Below are positions 47,561-60,940 of a stretch of DNA of 64,000 bases, one piece after another; position 1 is the stretch's first letter, and each line of letters starts with the position of its first letter. Made by a program: the position numbers and the translations under genes. The notes below the pieces were generated by a model, which was given only the letters and a program-made list of their open reading frames with translations, searched no databases and was not told the DNA's origin. The stretch covers positions 5,968,501 to 6,032,500 of the forward strand of contig NC_068350.1 of NCBI RefSeq assembly GCF_014633365.1, written 5' to 3'. Source of the DNA: Diospyros lotus. Lineage: Eukaryota > Streptophyta > Magnoliopsida > Ericales > Ebenaceae.

Positions 47561-50137
47561 TGTAATATCCCAACATTAATAAAAGTGTAAATTAAGTTTA
47601 ATTAAATAATTAATATGATATAATTTTGTGTGGTTGTGTGCAGGTGCGTGGAAGCTGTGGAATGGCCAGTGGCCATATTTTTCAAAGTGAGCAGAGAAGA
47701 GACAGGGGGAGGGGCAGAGAGTGAGCAGAGAGTGAGAGAATGAGATCGGGTGAGGGAGAGAGTTTAGCAGTGAGAGAGAGAAAGAGAGGGAGAAAGGGGG
47801 GGTGGCTGCCATGGGAGCTGGCCGAGAGCTCGGCCATGGCAGCCGAGCAAGCAACCAGCAGCGACGGTGGCCGCTGGTGCAGGCGAGGAAGAAGGCGCAG
47901 GGAAGAGGAAGAAAGGAAGAAGAAGAAGAAGAAGAAGAAGAAGAAGAAGAGGAAGAAAGAAGGAAGGAAGAAGAAAGAGAAGAAGAAGAAGAAGAAGGAG
48001 AGAGAGAAGAAGAAGAAGGCGCGCAGGAGCAGTGCGCGGGAGAAAGAAGAAGAAGAAGAAGAAGAAAAGGAGAAGAAAAGAAGAAAATAAGGGGAAAATA
48101 AAGGGATTTTGGGATTTTTCGACAAGGGAAGTGATCAGGTACGTGGGTAAAAATTAGTAGAAGCATTATATGTTTAAATTATAAATTTTACGCGATTAAA
48201 ATTAATTAATTTGAGTCCCGATTGTGTTATTTGCTAGGAAATGATTTAATTTGCATCGGGAGCTCGAGTGAGGTCGGAATCAGCTGATTTCAGGCAGGTT
48301 CCAATCCCTTTCCTCGTATTCTTTAATTCCCGTGAGAAACCCTGTGATTCCTCGTATTTTATACCCTCCCTTCGTCTGTCTCGATTCGTTTATTAATTAT
48401 AGAATTTTAAGTCGTTTGATTTAAATTTAATTTATTAAGATGGCTTCGAGGATTTTATTAGCATGATTTAATTTAAAATAAATATGAGACTCGTTGAGAT
48501 TTTATTTGAGGTGTGCTTACGTGGGATTTTAGATGGCTAAATTAATTATATTACACGATAGATTTATTTAATTAAAGTTGCGATTTTATTTATTGCCAGC
48601 GAACGTTTTACTTCGCAGCGGGTGCGTAAGAAAAGCAAGGAACGGCCGTGTAAAGGCAAGTTCTTAACCCTCTCTTCTTGATCTTTAATTCCCGTGAAAC
48701 ACCCCGTGATTTCCTGTACTTTATTCTCTCCCTTACTTTAATTCGGCTTCTAGCCTTATTTGTTAAATTATTATTCATTTGTTCTAATTTAAATTAAATT
48801 CGAGGCTTCTATAATTTTATCCGTTGTGAGCCTACGGGGGTTTGTACCGCCCCCATTCCTTTTGGAATGATGCTGAACCAGTTTGGGGACTAGGTTCCTA
48901 GACGTGAGGGTTTATTTACGATTTTATTGGGTTTACTTACAGTTTTTCTCAGATTTAGTTATGGTTCGGTTAGAGCTATCGAGCAGTAGGGCAGGGGTCG
49001 GTTGTTGGTGACGCTGGGGTAGACTATTGTACGGCCTTGATGTGGACCGTCGGGTGGACACCCCTAGTCACTGGCCGTTGATCGGTGCCGGGCACTGCTG
49101 ACTAGCTCTACCGGTATGTGATTTACTGCATGATTAGATTTCTTGTATTACTGTTCATGATTTGATATGCACATGGGTGCGGGATGCATATTGGGATATC
49201 CATTTATTGAGAATGCTTGGACACGGACATTCTAGTTTGGTTAGGTTGCATCCAGCGCGAGCATATGCATGGCGTGTGGTTTACTATGTGGGCGGAGCAT
49301 GGCCTGATGCCTGGATGTATGGGCGCCTTGTATCACGTTGATGCTCACTACGCCATTGCATTTCTATGTGCATTGCATGGATACTGATAGTATTTAGTTC
49401 TCGGACGGGAGTACCGTTCCGAGGGAGCTTATGGCTCGGTTGTCGGGAGTACCGACGGATACAGGTGACGGGAGTACCGGCCTGGGACAGCGCGCGCAGG
49501 TTTGTGGAGACATTTGTTGCCTTTCAGGGCAGCGGCAGGTTGGTATGGGACTTGGGTGCCAAGTGTCTTATGTGGGCCCCAAGGACCGGTATGTGCTTTT
49601 ATTTTGTTATGCTATTGAGGTGTTGTGTTGTAGCGTCTCATGGCTTGTGTGTACCTGAGGGTTTATTTTGGGAAGAGTTTTTTGGTTATACTCAGCCTAC
49701 AGCCTTTCTTTTCCTTATGCTTGCTGAGTCTCTCGACTCACCTTGCTTTCCATCATTCCAGGTAGTGGCGGCGTGGGCCATAGCAAGGGAGTCAGCTTTA
49801 ACGGCAGAGTCAGTGTGGTGTACAGGCAGTCTCGTCAATCCCTGTCAACTCTGATGATTGTGTAGGGTCTACTCTATTATTTTCTACTGTGCCAGGTGTT
49901 TTCTCGAGTCTTGTGTATTTCGGCACAGGAGTTTGTGTTTGTTTATTTATCTTGTGACCGCTGTGTTAGCGGGGTACCCGTAGTGCATGCATGTGTTTTT
50001 CTTCGCTTCCGTTGCTCTCATCTTTGAGTATGCATGCCGGGGTGGTTTTTGTCTGGTGTCTCATTCTTTTCTCCTCCCGTAGGTGCTCCCGTTCGGGTAG
50101 TCCGAGTGCTTGGGATATCCGGGCGGGGGTGCTTACA
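47561..50137 (+). repeat. Left LTR of the young element
   Basis: Contains a GA/GAA-rich purine tract at about 47690-48090 that gives long artefactual Lys/Glu or Ser/Phe frames on both strands, and a 162-codon frame at 49366-49854 that recurs in the other LTR. No protein family is recognised. Confidence 0.92.
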
Positions 50138-52994
50138 TTGTTGGTATCAGAGCGTAGTTTGAGTCAGTTTTGAGGGACGAGTTCCTGTACACCAAGGTTG
50201 TCGGGTAGAGTTAGGGATGTTTAGGTGAACCGAATAGGGTTAGACTGTGTCCCAGTTGTGTTTTGCTGATTCGTGTAAGAGATCGTGTCCCAATTTATAT
50301 TCGTGCAAGGGTGATGAGTGCACGTTAGGAAGGGACTGTGAAATGGTATGAATAAGGTTTATTTAGGACACGTGCCTGCCCCTAGGTGTTTGGGTAAGAT
50401 GGTGGTTTCGCCTTAATATAGCTGCCTAATGTTGGGTGATATATGTGGATTTTGAGTATTCCCAATGGGACCCGGAGGCCCAGATCTCGATGTACCCCTT
50501 CCCAATTCGGATGCCTTCCCTGAATTGCATTGTATAGGGTGTCAGTGGGAACAGGAGTTTGCTTCTGGATGGGGAGGCGGGCAAGACGAAGAGGAGTACC
50601 TAGTGGGTTATGTGTATCGGCTTGACGAGTTGTCTCAAGAGATGATCCACGAGATCTTTTTGGGGACTGTCAGAGAGACAAGTCATGTTCGCCTGTGAGC
50701 ACATGAAGGACATGTGGAGGCGACTGACTAAAGTAGTGATGAATGATGTGAGACTTTGTTCCCATTATGATATTTTGCTAGGGCTGTAAGGTAACAAGTT
50801 GTCATTTGGGAACCTTATCAGGGGGCGATATAGGATGTGCTCGGGATTGAAGCACTACCTGGCACTCAGTCAGAGCCACTGTGAGGGTGTCGTCATAACC
50901 ACCGGAGGGACTTGTTGGACTTAGCTTACTTGGCAGATGATTTGCCGGGCTAACTCTGAGGTGTTTTCTAAAGAGGTCTGGAGTTCCTTGGTCTCGCTAG
51001 GTGTTGTCGACGTCCTATTAAGGCTAGCGTCAATGTCATGAGAGATGAGGTCATGGTAAAATGTGAGATGGAGGTCCATGATTGGATTTTGCTAGGGGTG
51101 GTACGGGAAGGTCCCACATGGTGGAAAATGTGCTATAGGAGTCTGATAGTAAATGGTAGATCCGTAGGTACCGAGATGTGTATAGGGTGTACTGAGATGA
51201 GAAACTGAAGGTTGGGTAATGCGGTAGCTCGTGTGTAACAGTTAAATTGTCTGTACATATTTGGTCGAGAGACGTGTTATTTGATGAGGTATGGAGGTAA
51301 ATTGAGGTTCTGAGGGGTTTGCATTTTCTTAGAGGTTTAGGAGATCGACCCTAAGTTTAATCAAATCTAGATGGATAACTCGGAACACTAATACAAAGTC
51401 CCAAAAGAGATCTGTGATGAGAATTCACTGAAAGACTATTATGGAATTGAGGGCTTGGCTTTTACAGTGGTTATGCTGTTTGGAGATTTGGCATTACTAC
51501 CTGGCTAGGGTATAGGTGTTTAGTTCTCATAGGTGGAGCGGAGTTCAGGTGACGCCGCGATTGGCGTGTCGAAAGACTAAGGCTGTGAGATTCTGTAATA
51601 AATAGGGTAAAGCAAAGATGATAGTAGACATTTTGGATCGCTGTGGAGCATCTGTGATAAAGTGAATTAGGAATAAGAAGACCCCTCTAAGATTATTGTT
51701 GTGGGAGATACCCAGGTGTATGGCCAAGGCCGAAATTGGATACAGGTCTAAGTAACTATTGGGTTCTGCTGCAAGGATAGTAGTTGCTATGAGTACGTGC
51801 GGTGCTAATCACGGACCACATGCCCTAGGGTCGGATTATTGACCGAGAGAGGATATGAGACTCCTTTGGGTGCTGGTCAAGTGGTACATCGGCAGAAACA
51901 TGAGATGACCTGTTATGCCATTCAGAGGAACGCTTAACCACATCTTTAAGTTGCTTTTTGTTTTTGAGGAGACCTATGAGATGCCTTGGGCATTAGATAG
52001 TTGATGATACGGTGAGGTGCTATCAGTCGAGTAGGCTACGGAGTTGATAATGCCAGTTCTAGAGCTCGTGTTTTAGCTAGCCTATTGAGTCTTTGAAGAG
52101 GTCAAGGTTAATAATTAATGATCAAGATGAGGTACGGCCCAATTAGCTATTTGGAATTAAGATCAGCAGCAAGACCAGACTAAGGTTGGGTGGTCACTAA
52201 ATAAGTCATCGTGGGTAGGTCGATTCCTTTAAGGAGGGGAGAACATTTGGTGACATCTTAGATCTCGAGATGTATTGAGTGGAGAATGTCTATTCCTTGA
52301 TAGTCTTGATTGGCTACCCATATTTATTGACGAGACCCTGAGCATTCGCAGCAAATCGTGAGAGAAAGTACTGCCGAGAAAATGTTGCGTACCTGGTTAA
52401 GAATCAGTTGGCAAAAGTCAGATTAAAGGATATTGTTGCTGAATTCTTGATTGAGGATGTCGTATCGTTTCCGTGTTCCAGTGCGTCGTAAGTACGTGGC
52501 AGGTTTAGGTCACGTTATCGAATATTAGCTTTTCGAGGGTGGCCCCACTCCTATCGTTACCGAATGCACTTAAAGTTAGCTGCAGTTGCATTGAGGTTTG
52601 TGTTGCAAACTAGTGAATCATTGAGATTTAATATCTCTGACCTTTGAGTTTGCCTCAGGATGATATGTGAGATAGCTTTGAGGAACAGTTGGATTATGAC
52701 ATCGTAATAGGTAAACCTTGTGGTTGTAGGTAATTTGATTGATGAAGTTCCTTAAGCGGGTTAAGGTATTAGTGGTCATATCATGGTTCACTTGAGGTGA
52801 TGGATTAGGGAGATGTGCTAATGTATTAAGTCAAGTAGGATATGTGTGGACTTGGACTTGTGGGAACTGGAAAATGATGATATGGAATATCCTGAAAGAG
52901 ATGTTAGGTAATCTCATGAGAGTTGTGAGCATATCTTGAGGATAAGGATCGAACGCGAATTTCGAGGACGAAATTCTATTAAGGAGGGGAGAAT
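50138..52994 (+). pseudogene. Decayed chromovirus-type interior
   Basis: Faint pol remnants can be read with frame changes. Near 51450-51530 there is an RNase H-like EIWHYYLARV..VFSSH. Near 52470-52530 there is RRKYVAGLGHVIEY, which resembles the LRKYV.DPSHVIEY motif at the C-terminal end of Ty3 integrase. No frame over about 80 codons survives. Confidence 0.6.
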
Positions 52995-55568
52995 TGTAAT
53001 ATCCCAACATTAATAAAAGTGTAAATTAAGTTTAATTAAATAATTAATATGATATAATTTTGTGTGGTTGTGTGCAGGTGCGTGGAAGCTGTGGAATGGC
53101 CAGTGGCCATATTTTTCAAAGTGAGCAGAGAAGAGACAGGGGGAGGGGCAGAGAGTGAGCAGAGAGTGAGAGAATGAGATCGGGTGAGGGAGAGAGTTTA
53201 GCAGTGAGAGAGAGAAAGAGAGGGAGAAAGGGGGGGTGGCTGCCATGGGAGCTGGCCGAGAGCTCGGCCATGGCAGCCGAGCAAGCAACCAGCAGCGACG
53301 GTGGCCGCTGGTGCAGGCGAGGAAGAAGGCGCAGGGAAGAGGAAGAAAGGAAGAAGAAGAAGAAGAAGAAGAAGAAGAAGAGGAAGAAAGAAGGAAGGAA
53401 GAAGAAAGAGAAGAAGAAGAAGAAGAAGGAGAGAGAGAAGAAGAAGAAGGCGCGCAGGAGCAGTGCGCGGGAGAAAGAAGAAGAAGAAGAAGAAGAAAAG
53501 GAGAAGAAAAGAAGAAAATAAGGGGAAAATAAAGGGATTTTGGGATTTTTCGACAAGGGAAGTGATCAGGTACGTGGGTAAAAATTAGTAGAAGCATTAT
53601 ATGTTTAAATTATAAATTTTACGCGATTAAAATTAATTAATTTGAGTCCCGATTGTGTTATTTGCTAGGAAATGATTTAATTTGCATCGGGAGCTCGAGT
53701 GAGGTCGGAATCAGCTGATTTCAGGCAGGTTCCAATCCCTTTCCTCGTATTCTTTAATTCCCGTGAGAAACCCTGTGATTCCTCGTATTTTATACCCTCC
53801 CTTCGTCTGTTTCGATTCGTTTATTAATTATAGAATTTTGAGTCGTTTGATTTAAATTTAATTTATTAAGATGGCTTCGAGGATTTTATTAGCATGATTT
53901 AATTTAAAATAAATATGAGACTCGTTGAGATTTTATTTGAGGTGTGCTTACGTGGGATTTTAGATGGCTAAATTAATTATATTACACGATAGATTTATTT
54001 AATTAAAGTTGCGATTTTATTTATTGCCAGCGAACGTTTTACTTCGCAGCGGGTGCGTAAGAAAAGCAAGGAACGGCCGTGTAAAGGCAAGTTCTTAACC
54101 CTCTCTTCTTGATCTTTAATTCCCGTGAAACACCCCGTGATTTCCTGTACTTTATTCTCTCCCTTACTTTAATTCGGCTTCTAGCCTTATTTGTTAAATT
54201 ATTATTCATTTGTTCTAATTTAAATTAAATTCGAGGCTTCTATAATTTTATCCGTTGTGAGCCTACGGGGGTTTGTACCGCCCCCATTCCTTTTGGAATG
54301 ATGCTGAACCAGTTTGGGGACTAGGTTCCTAGACGTGAGGGTTTATTTACGATTTTATTGGGTTTACTTACAGTTTTTCTCAGATTTAGTTATGGTTCGG
54401 TTAGAGCTATCGAGCAGTAGGGCAGGGGTCGGTTGTTGGTGACGCTGGGGTAGACTATTGTACGGCCTTGATGTGGACCGTCGGGTGGACACCCCTAGTC
54501 ACTGGCCGTTGATCGGTGCCGGGCACTGCTGACTAGCTCTACCGGTATGTGATTTACTGCATGATTAGATTTCTTGTATTACTGTTCATGATTTGATATG
54601 CACATGGGTGCGGGATGCATATTGGGATATCCATTTATTGAGAATGCTTGGACACGGACATTCTAGTTTGGTTAGGTTGCATCCAGCGCGAGCATATGCA
54701 TGGCGTGTGGTTTACTATGTGGGCGGAGCATGGCCTGATGCCTGGATGTATGGGCGCCTTGTATCACGTTGATGCTCACTACGCCATTGCATTTCTATGT
54801 GCATTGCATGGATACTGATAGTATTTAGTTCTCGGACGGGAGTACCGTTCCGAGGGAGCTTATGGCTCGGTTGTCGGGAGTACCGACGGATACAGGTGAC
54901 GGGAGTACCGGCCTGGGACAGCGCGCGCAGGTTTGTGGAGACATTTGTTGCCTTTCAGGGCAGCGGCAGGTTGGTATGGGACTTGGGTGCCAAGTGTCTT
55001 ATGTGGGCCCCAAGGACCGGTATGTGCTTTTATTTTGTTATGCTATTGAGGTGTTGTGTTGTAGCGTCTCATGGCTTGTGTGTACCTGAGGGTTTATTTT
55101 GGGAAGAGTTTTTTGGTTATACTCAGCCTACAGCCTTTCTTTTCCTTATGCTTGCTGAGTCTCTCGACTCACCTTGCTTTCCATCATTCCAGGTAGTGGC
55201 GGCGTGGGCCATAGCAAGGGAGTCAGCTTTAACGGCAGAGTCAGTGTGGTGTACAGGCAGTCTCGTCAATCCCTGTCAACTCTGATGATTGTGTAGGGTC
55301 TACTCTATTATTTTCTACTGTGCCAGGTGTTTTCTCGAGTCTTGTGTATTTCGGCACAGGAGTTTGTGTTTGTTTATTTATCTTGTGACCGCTGTGTTAG
55401 CGGGGTACCCGTAGTGCATGCATGTGTTTTTCTTCGCTTCCGTTGCTCTCATCTTTGAGTATGCATGCCGGGGTGGTTTTTGTCTGGTGTCTCATTCTTT
55501 TCTCCTCCCGTAGGTGCTCCCGTTCGGGTAGTCCGGGTGCTTGGGATATCCGGGCGGGGGTGCTTACA
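52995..55568 (+). repeat. Right LTR of the young element
   Basis: Near-identical to the left LTR; it lacks one GAA triplet and shows three substitutions (TTTCG near 53813, TTTTG near 53840, CCGGG near 55535). Confidence 0.92.
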
Positions 55569-55573
55569 CGTAA

Positions 55574-55840
55574 AATGTGTGGGAACAACTTAAAAATTGA
55601 AACACAAAAGCTTGAAAATGATCTAAGATAACCCAGAATCAAAAGTGATAAATGTGTAAGAATGATCTAGGATAAACCTAGCATTAGAAATGCAAAATAT
55701 GTGAGAATGATCTAGAATTAGAAATGCAAAAAAAAAATGTGAGAATAATCTGAGTCAGATCTAGAATCAAAAAAGTAAAATGCATGAGAATAATCTAGAA
55801 TCAGAAAGTAAAAAGCATAAGAATGATTTGGGGTTCACCA
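55574..55840 (+). repeat. Degenerate 40-50 bp tandem repeats
   Basis: Units like GAATGATCTAGAATCAGAAA and TGCAAAATGTGTGAGAAT recur about six times here and also just left of the young element (47390-47555). The young element therefore inserted into this array inside the old element. Confidence 0.65.
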
Positions 55841-56850
55841 TCTAAGAAGATAAAGGTTGTTAAAAGACATCTAATAAGCTAAAAGACTCATTATGATGTA
55901 GTCTAAAGACAAAGGCTATCAAGACATGCAATGAACTAAAAGGCTAATGGGAATGCATGCAATAACAAGGATTATAGGGCCAAGCATGAAAAATCTTGAA
56001 TTTAGTGACTTAGGATCGCTTTGGTCTCAATTTGAAAAACAAGCACAAAGAATTGCTAAAACGTATAGAGATTAAGATAACTATTGAACTAAAGGGTTAT
56101 AGAAAATAAAGACCCATTGTGGATACATGTAGTTATCCAACAAATAAATGACAACAAAAGCTACTCTTGAGGAAACTTGAAGCAAAGAGTGGGGAGCAAT
56201 TGATGTGTATATAGACCAAGGCCTAGTTAAATAGATCTAATGGAAGACCTAGAGGGAAATTTTGAGGAAAACCCAGAGGAATAACCCAAGGGAAAAGACT
56301 TAGAGCAAAAGGATTCATCTAATGAATACGCATCGATCCAATCACGAAGCCCACAAAGAACAAATTCAAAAACTTAAGATAAAGTATAAGAGACAACTTA
56401 AAAGAGAGAGCTACAAAGGATCCAAGAGACCCTCTTAGCAGAGTCCTGAAGAAAGGAAAGTCTAAGTGACCTAGCAAGGTCTCTGGGAGACTCCCCCATG
56501 AGACATTCCTAGAACGAGAAAAACACAAATGGATAACTTCAAAATCTTATCTAAAAACTATGTAACTGATAAAGATAAACCAAATTATAGTTGATCCTGA
56601 AATATCAAGAATGGTTCTCACAAATCTCTCAAGATCCTTTATATAATATATGAACCCCTATTCATAAGAGGTAAGTCACTAAAACCCAGATAAAATTTTT
56701 TCAAACTACGAAGATCTGAATTTATTATCAGAGTATTTACGCAAGAAATGCCTTTCGCCATTTAATTGTTTCGTTTCTTACATAATCCTAATAATTTGAA
56801 GGTGAATCTCACAACATAAATTTTATTGTTCAGTTTAGGCAACAATAATT

Positions 56851-59180
56851 TCAATTGTAGATTTAGATTTGAAATTCATATTATTATAAAATAAAATTCA
56901 ACCAACTCAATTTAATTAAATTAAGTGGGGTGGAGTTGTATCTAGTCTAGATTTTAAAATATATACAGTGATGTCAAAAGTTTATAACATAAATTTTGAG
57001 AAAAAAAAAATGGACAATCATTTATACAAAGTTTAGGTCAATATAACATAAATTAAATTTGGTTAAAAGAGTGTCTAGTTTAATACATATATAAATAAAT
57101 TCCGGAAAACAACAATTACAGAGAAGAGGGGTTTTAGTTTTAGTGTTGTGTGATTTAATATAATAATATATTATTATTTTTTCTTATAAACATGCAATTG
57201 GGTCTAATAAAAATTGAAAAGAAAAAATGGAACTAAATCAATCTAATTGTACTAATTTAATTGGATTTTATTATCTATTTTAGTGAGACTTTTTTTTTTT
57301 AATAAAGTGAGTGAAATATATAAGAAAATGAATCACTGATCAGTCCCTGATCCACAAATGAAATGTTTTGTACAAATTTTTTACTTGCGACTGTGTTAGC
57401 TTATAAAAGAATGTAAACTAGGTAGCTAGCAAGAGTTTGGATAAAAATAATTAATGGAAGTCAAATTAACTAGAAACTAGAAAGTACTGCAATAAATAAT
57501 CCTCATCACATGTGCTCTTTTGTTTCCTTCTACCTTTAAGAGAGAAGACGTGATCTATGTATGTGCAGAAGAGAGGTAGATGGGCTTACATTAAATATTC
57601 CTCCTATATGTTGCTAGCATTGCTTTTCTGACTATTTCAGTAAAGCTGCTGCCCTCTGGGGCAATGCCCCCCTGTACTCTATTATCCTCGTTGACAGCAA
57701 CATATATTCATCTCTGCCGTAGTCCTAGCCTTAATTTAGAGCAACGCAATTTTGTGCCATAACCCTAACTGACCAAAGTTTAACTCGTAGTGCTTATTTT
57801 TTTTAAGCAAGCATTATATAAATTCATTAAGAAAGCAAAATAGTCCACAAATTACGTGCATCAAGAGCATATAGAAATCTAAATGTGAGCTCGGCCCAAA
57901 GAGCTCGATAGTGAAGACCTCTGAGACCGCTTTGGGTGCACTAGCTACCTAAGGTTTTTTCTTCTTTGTATGTTAATTAAACTTCATCTGCACTTCAACT
58001 TTGAATCAATGAGGTCCAATAATGGGGTAGGTCATACTCATATGTGGTACATCTTCAGAATGCACGAGGGTCCACTGATTTTTGCTTTGAATACAAGCCG
58101 TATGAACCCATCATCAGTATTTCGATTTCTACAACCTTTTTATGTCTCAGAAAGCATCATACACACACACACACGGGTTGGATTAGATATGGCATTGCTT
58201 GAGGTTCTTACATGGGTCCAATACATGGTGCCTTTGTTTGGATTCATGGCAAGCTCTTGCTTTACTCCACCCTAGAAATTACAGCAATCCATTATGAACA
58301 AATTGTTCAGCACCGGCCGATATGTATATATGTACTCCATATATCGATCAAATTTCAGTACTCTTAACACTTCAATACTATTTTAGTGAAGTTATAATAC
58401 TATAATATTGTTTTTGTAGGATGCCATATATATTCACGAGTAAGAAGGTGTGTGTGTGTGTGTGTGTGTGTGTGATTTGGGTGAGCAAATAATTGAAGGC
58501 CCCGGTATAGCTCTGGACAAAATCTTACACGTTCAACAAGGCTGCTGGGAGAGTGGACCACCATTGGATTATGTCAGTTTTGACTATTTATTGTCCTACC
58601 GTTGCCACAAAAGTCACACGCCAGTTAAATATTGAGACCCTACAAAACCCTAAAATAATGTAAGCTGTAACATCTACGCGATTTATACCCCCGCCCAAAA
58701 ATATATGCTAAACATTAGCTGGAGATTTGCACGCACTGTTGTGTCGGCCAAGCAATGAGAGAGACAACAACCAAATCAATGAGCCATAGGATACTACTGT
58801 TAATTTGATGGGTGTGGCTTCCTCTCGTCTCCTAATTAATTTAATTTCTCTCTATTTAAAGCGTTGGATACTCCATGCCAAAAAATATGCCGCAGCCAAG
58901 CCAATAATTCCGTCTCAATGATCAAGAAGACGATGGATCAGTCCATTGTTTGGTGATAAGCTCCACTTTGTCAAGTTACTTATCCCTTATATATGCTAAC
59001 TAATCTAATCTTATAAGACTTTTCATAAAGAATTGTATGGGCAGAATTGGTGCTTAATCTAGTCTTATAAGACCTTGGCGTGCATAATGTACTCCACAGA
59101 AAATATCAAGAATTAGCTAGGTTAATTGACAAACCTAATTAGGGCGAGATGTCCATCACAGCTATAAGAGATAGGACACT
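56851..59180. other. Intergenic region, nothing recognised
   Basis: AT-rich. It includes a (GT)n microsatellite at 58448-58473 and a short (CA)n at 58161-58174. The longest frame (57970-58275) has no family features. Confidence 0.45.
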
Positions 59181-59182
59181 TA

Positions 59183-60040
59183 GGGCTGTTTGATTGCCAC
59201 ATTTTTCATAAAAAAAATGACCTTTTTTTAGTCAAATTATAGCTTTTAAAGTATTTGATTATCTAAATTTTTTAGGTAAACTAAATTTTAACTTTTGGTC
59301 ACGTGATGGTCTTTTCTCACTTTTACTAGAAAATAATTTTTTACCAGGGAGGTTGGAACAAATTTTCCAGAGAATTGAAAAGCCCATGTTTCCATCCCCT
59401 CTTTACAAATCATTGAAGACTCGCGAAGTTGAGGAGAAACGCGAAGGAGAAGAAAAGTGGCCAACGGTCAATGAAGCTGAGGGGAAGCCCAGTTAGCGAT
59501 CGCGAGAATGAGGGGAAGCCCGGCTAGCGATTGCGAGGAACAAGAGGTAATGACGAATTGAGTAAGAGAGAGGGCAAGCGAATGAGAGGCGATGAGCAAG
59601 AGCGACGGTGAGCGGTCGAGAAGTGAATGACGATGGCGGCAATGGCGATGACAGTCGCGGCCAATGATGGCAACGAATGATTGAGCGAATGAGAGGGCGA
59701 GCAAGAGGCAGCGAGCTAGAGCGACGGTGGCTAAGGAGTGAACGATGATGGCGGCAGCATCCAGTGACGGCGGCTCCTTTATCTTCTTGCTAGGTGTATG
59801 TATATTTGATTTTTTGAATATTTTGTGTATGTATATTTGATTTATTTTTAGGAAATTCCTCGAAATTCAATGGCAATCAAATACCAAAAGTTAAAAAAAT
59901 ATTATAATTTTTAGGTAAAAAATTAAGTCAATCAAACATTTTCAATTGATATTTTTCTTAAAATTTAATTTTAGACAATTCAATTACTTATAAAATATTT
60001 TTTGTCTATACAAATTTCATACTTGCAATCAAACGTGCCC
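59183..60040. mobile_element. TIR element with GC-rich core, 858 bp
   Basis: The ends are inverted and imperfect: GGGCTGTTTGATTGCCAC at left and GGGCACGTTTGATTGCAAG at right (reversed). The flanks are TTA and TTG, so no exact target duplication. The interior has a duplicated GAGGGGAAGCCC(A/G)G(T/C)TAGCGA unit at 59478-59540 in a GC-rich, codon-like patch with no known product. Confidence 0.5.
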
Positions 60041-60940
60041 TTGCTATTTTTTTCTCTTCTTACTCATTTTCTCTTTGATTTTACTAATCTCTATATTTTT
60101 ATGCGATCTCTCCTTATTTAAAGGTTAAATTATCATATCAAAATATTACATTATTTTGCTATAGTCACAGAAAAACTTATAAAGTATTATATATAACTTC
60201 TCATTCAACTTAACTTGTTTATAAATATCTAACGACAGATCAAATCATAAATTTATTAAAAATGTTTGCGATGACATGTCACCATCGATCGATGATGAAT
60301 TTGCTTTCGGCACAATTGAAAAAAGTTCATGGATGAGTGGCTCCAAATTGTGAAGAACCGTTTAAGGGTTTTAATTTTGTGCGAAGTGCCCCACTAAGGT
60401 CTTAAGTTTGGAAAATATATATATTCCTATGACCATTCTAGCTTCTTGCCGCTTGATGTAACAGTAGAGAAAAAGGACTTCTTTTTTTGGGCTAAGTAGA
60501 CAGAATTAGACTTTGATCAAAGATGAAAGAAAATAAAAGACAAGCCAAAGCTAAAGCAAAAGCAAAAGAAAAACTCAGTATTGAAGTGGAAGGAGAGAGG
60601 GTTATTGTAATTTATGTTACACGAAAATACTTTATAGGAGCTGTTTTTTCGTTTTTAAAACGTTTTCTATTCCCGTTTCGAACCCTATTTATATTTATTT
60701 TTTATAAAAAAATATTCATTTCTATATTTTTCATTTACAATTCCTTGCAACATAAATTGTAATCACAAAGGACTAATTGCAAGATATTGAATGCAATGTT
60801 GACGTCAGGAAACATATGAGACAGTAGTAGGGATCTGGCAAATTCAATGCCGACACTCTGCTGCCTTTTCATGTGGACCATGCATGAGATCACAGCTTGT
60901 TTTCATACCCAAATTTTAATTATTATATTTCATTTATTAA

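Larger units (their letters stand above)
47561..55568 (+). mobile_element. Young LTR retrotransposon with non-coding interior, 8.0 kb
   Basis: Two nearly identical LTRs, 47561-50137 (2577 bp) and 52995-55568 (2574 bp), begin TGTAATATCCCAAC and end GCTTACA. A perfect 5-base target duplication CGTAA flanks the element (47556-47560 and 55569-55573). A primer-binding site TTGGTATCAGAGC starts at 50141. The right LTR is preceded by GAGGACGAAATTCTATTAAG and AGGGGAGAAT, the purine tract style of Ty3 chromoviruses (Tekay/Del-like). By eye the LTRs differ at three bases and one GAA triplet. The interior (50138-52994, 2857 bp) has no open gag or pol. This is a non-autonomous element that moved recently. 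Confidence 0.93.
44838..56850 (+). mobile_element. Old Ty3-type LTR retrotransposon, split by a nested element
   Basis: Diverged LTRs lie at about 44838-45490 and 56201-56850; they share many aligned blocks such as GAGAGAGTCACAAAG / GAGAGAGCTACAAAG and AACATAAATTTTATTGTT. The primer-binding site TTGGTGTTGTTTGTGGG follows the left LTR and is a decayed form of TGGCGCCGTTTGTGGG, typical of Tat/Athila-type elements. A purine tract AGAGTGGGGAGCAAT precedes the right LTR. Removing the 8 kb nested insertion leaves about 4 kb, so most of the coding region is gone. The left LTR faces away from, and lies just upstream of, the XTH gene. Confidence 0.75.

Noticed and set aside
47576..48166. Ser/Phe-rich and Lys/Glu-rich frames of up to 196 codons, repeated at 53010-53597
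   Set aside because: They lie in the purine tract of an LTR and are open in many frames on both strands.
49366..49854. 162-codon frame present in both LTRs (again at 54797-55285)
   Set aside because: Identical because the LTRs are nearly identical; no start context, domain or codon signature supports a protein.
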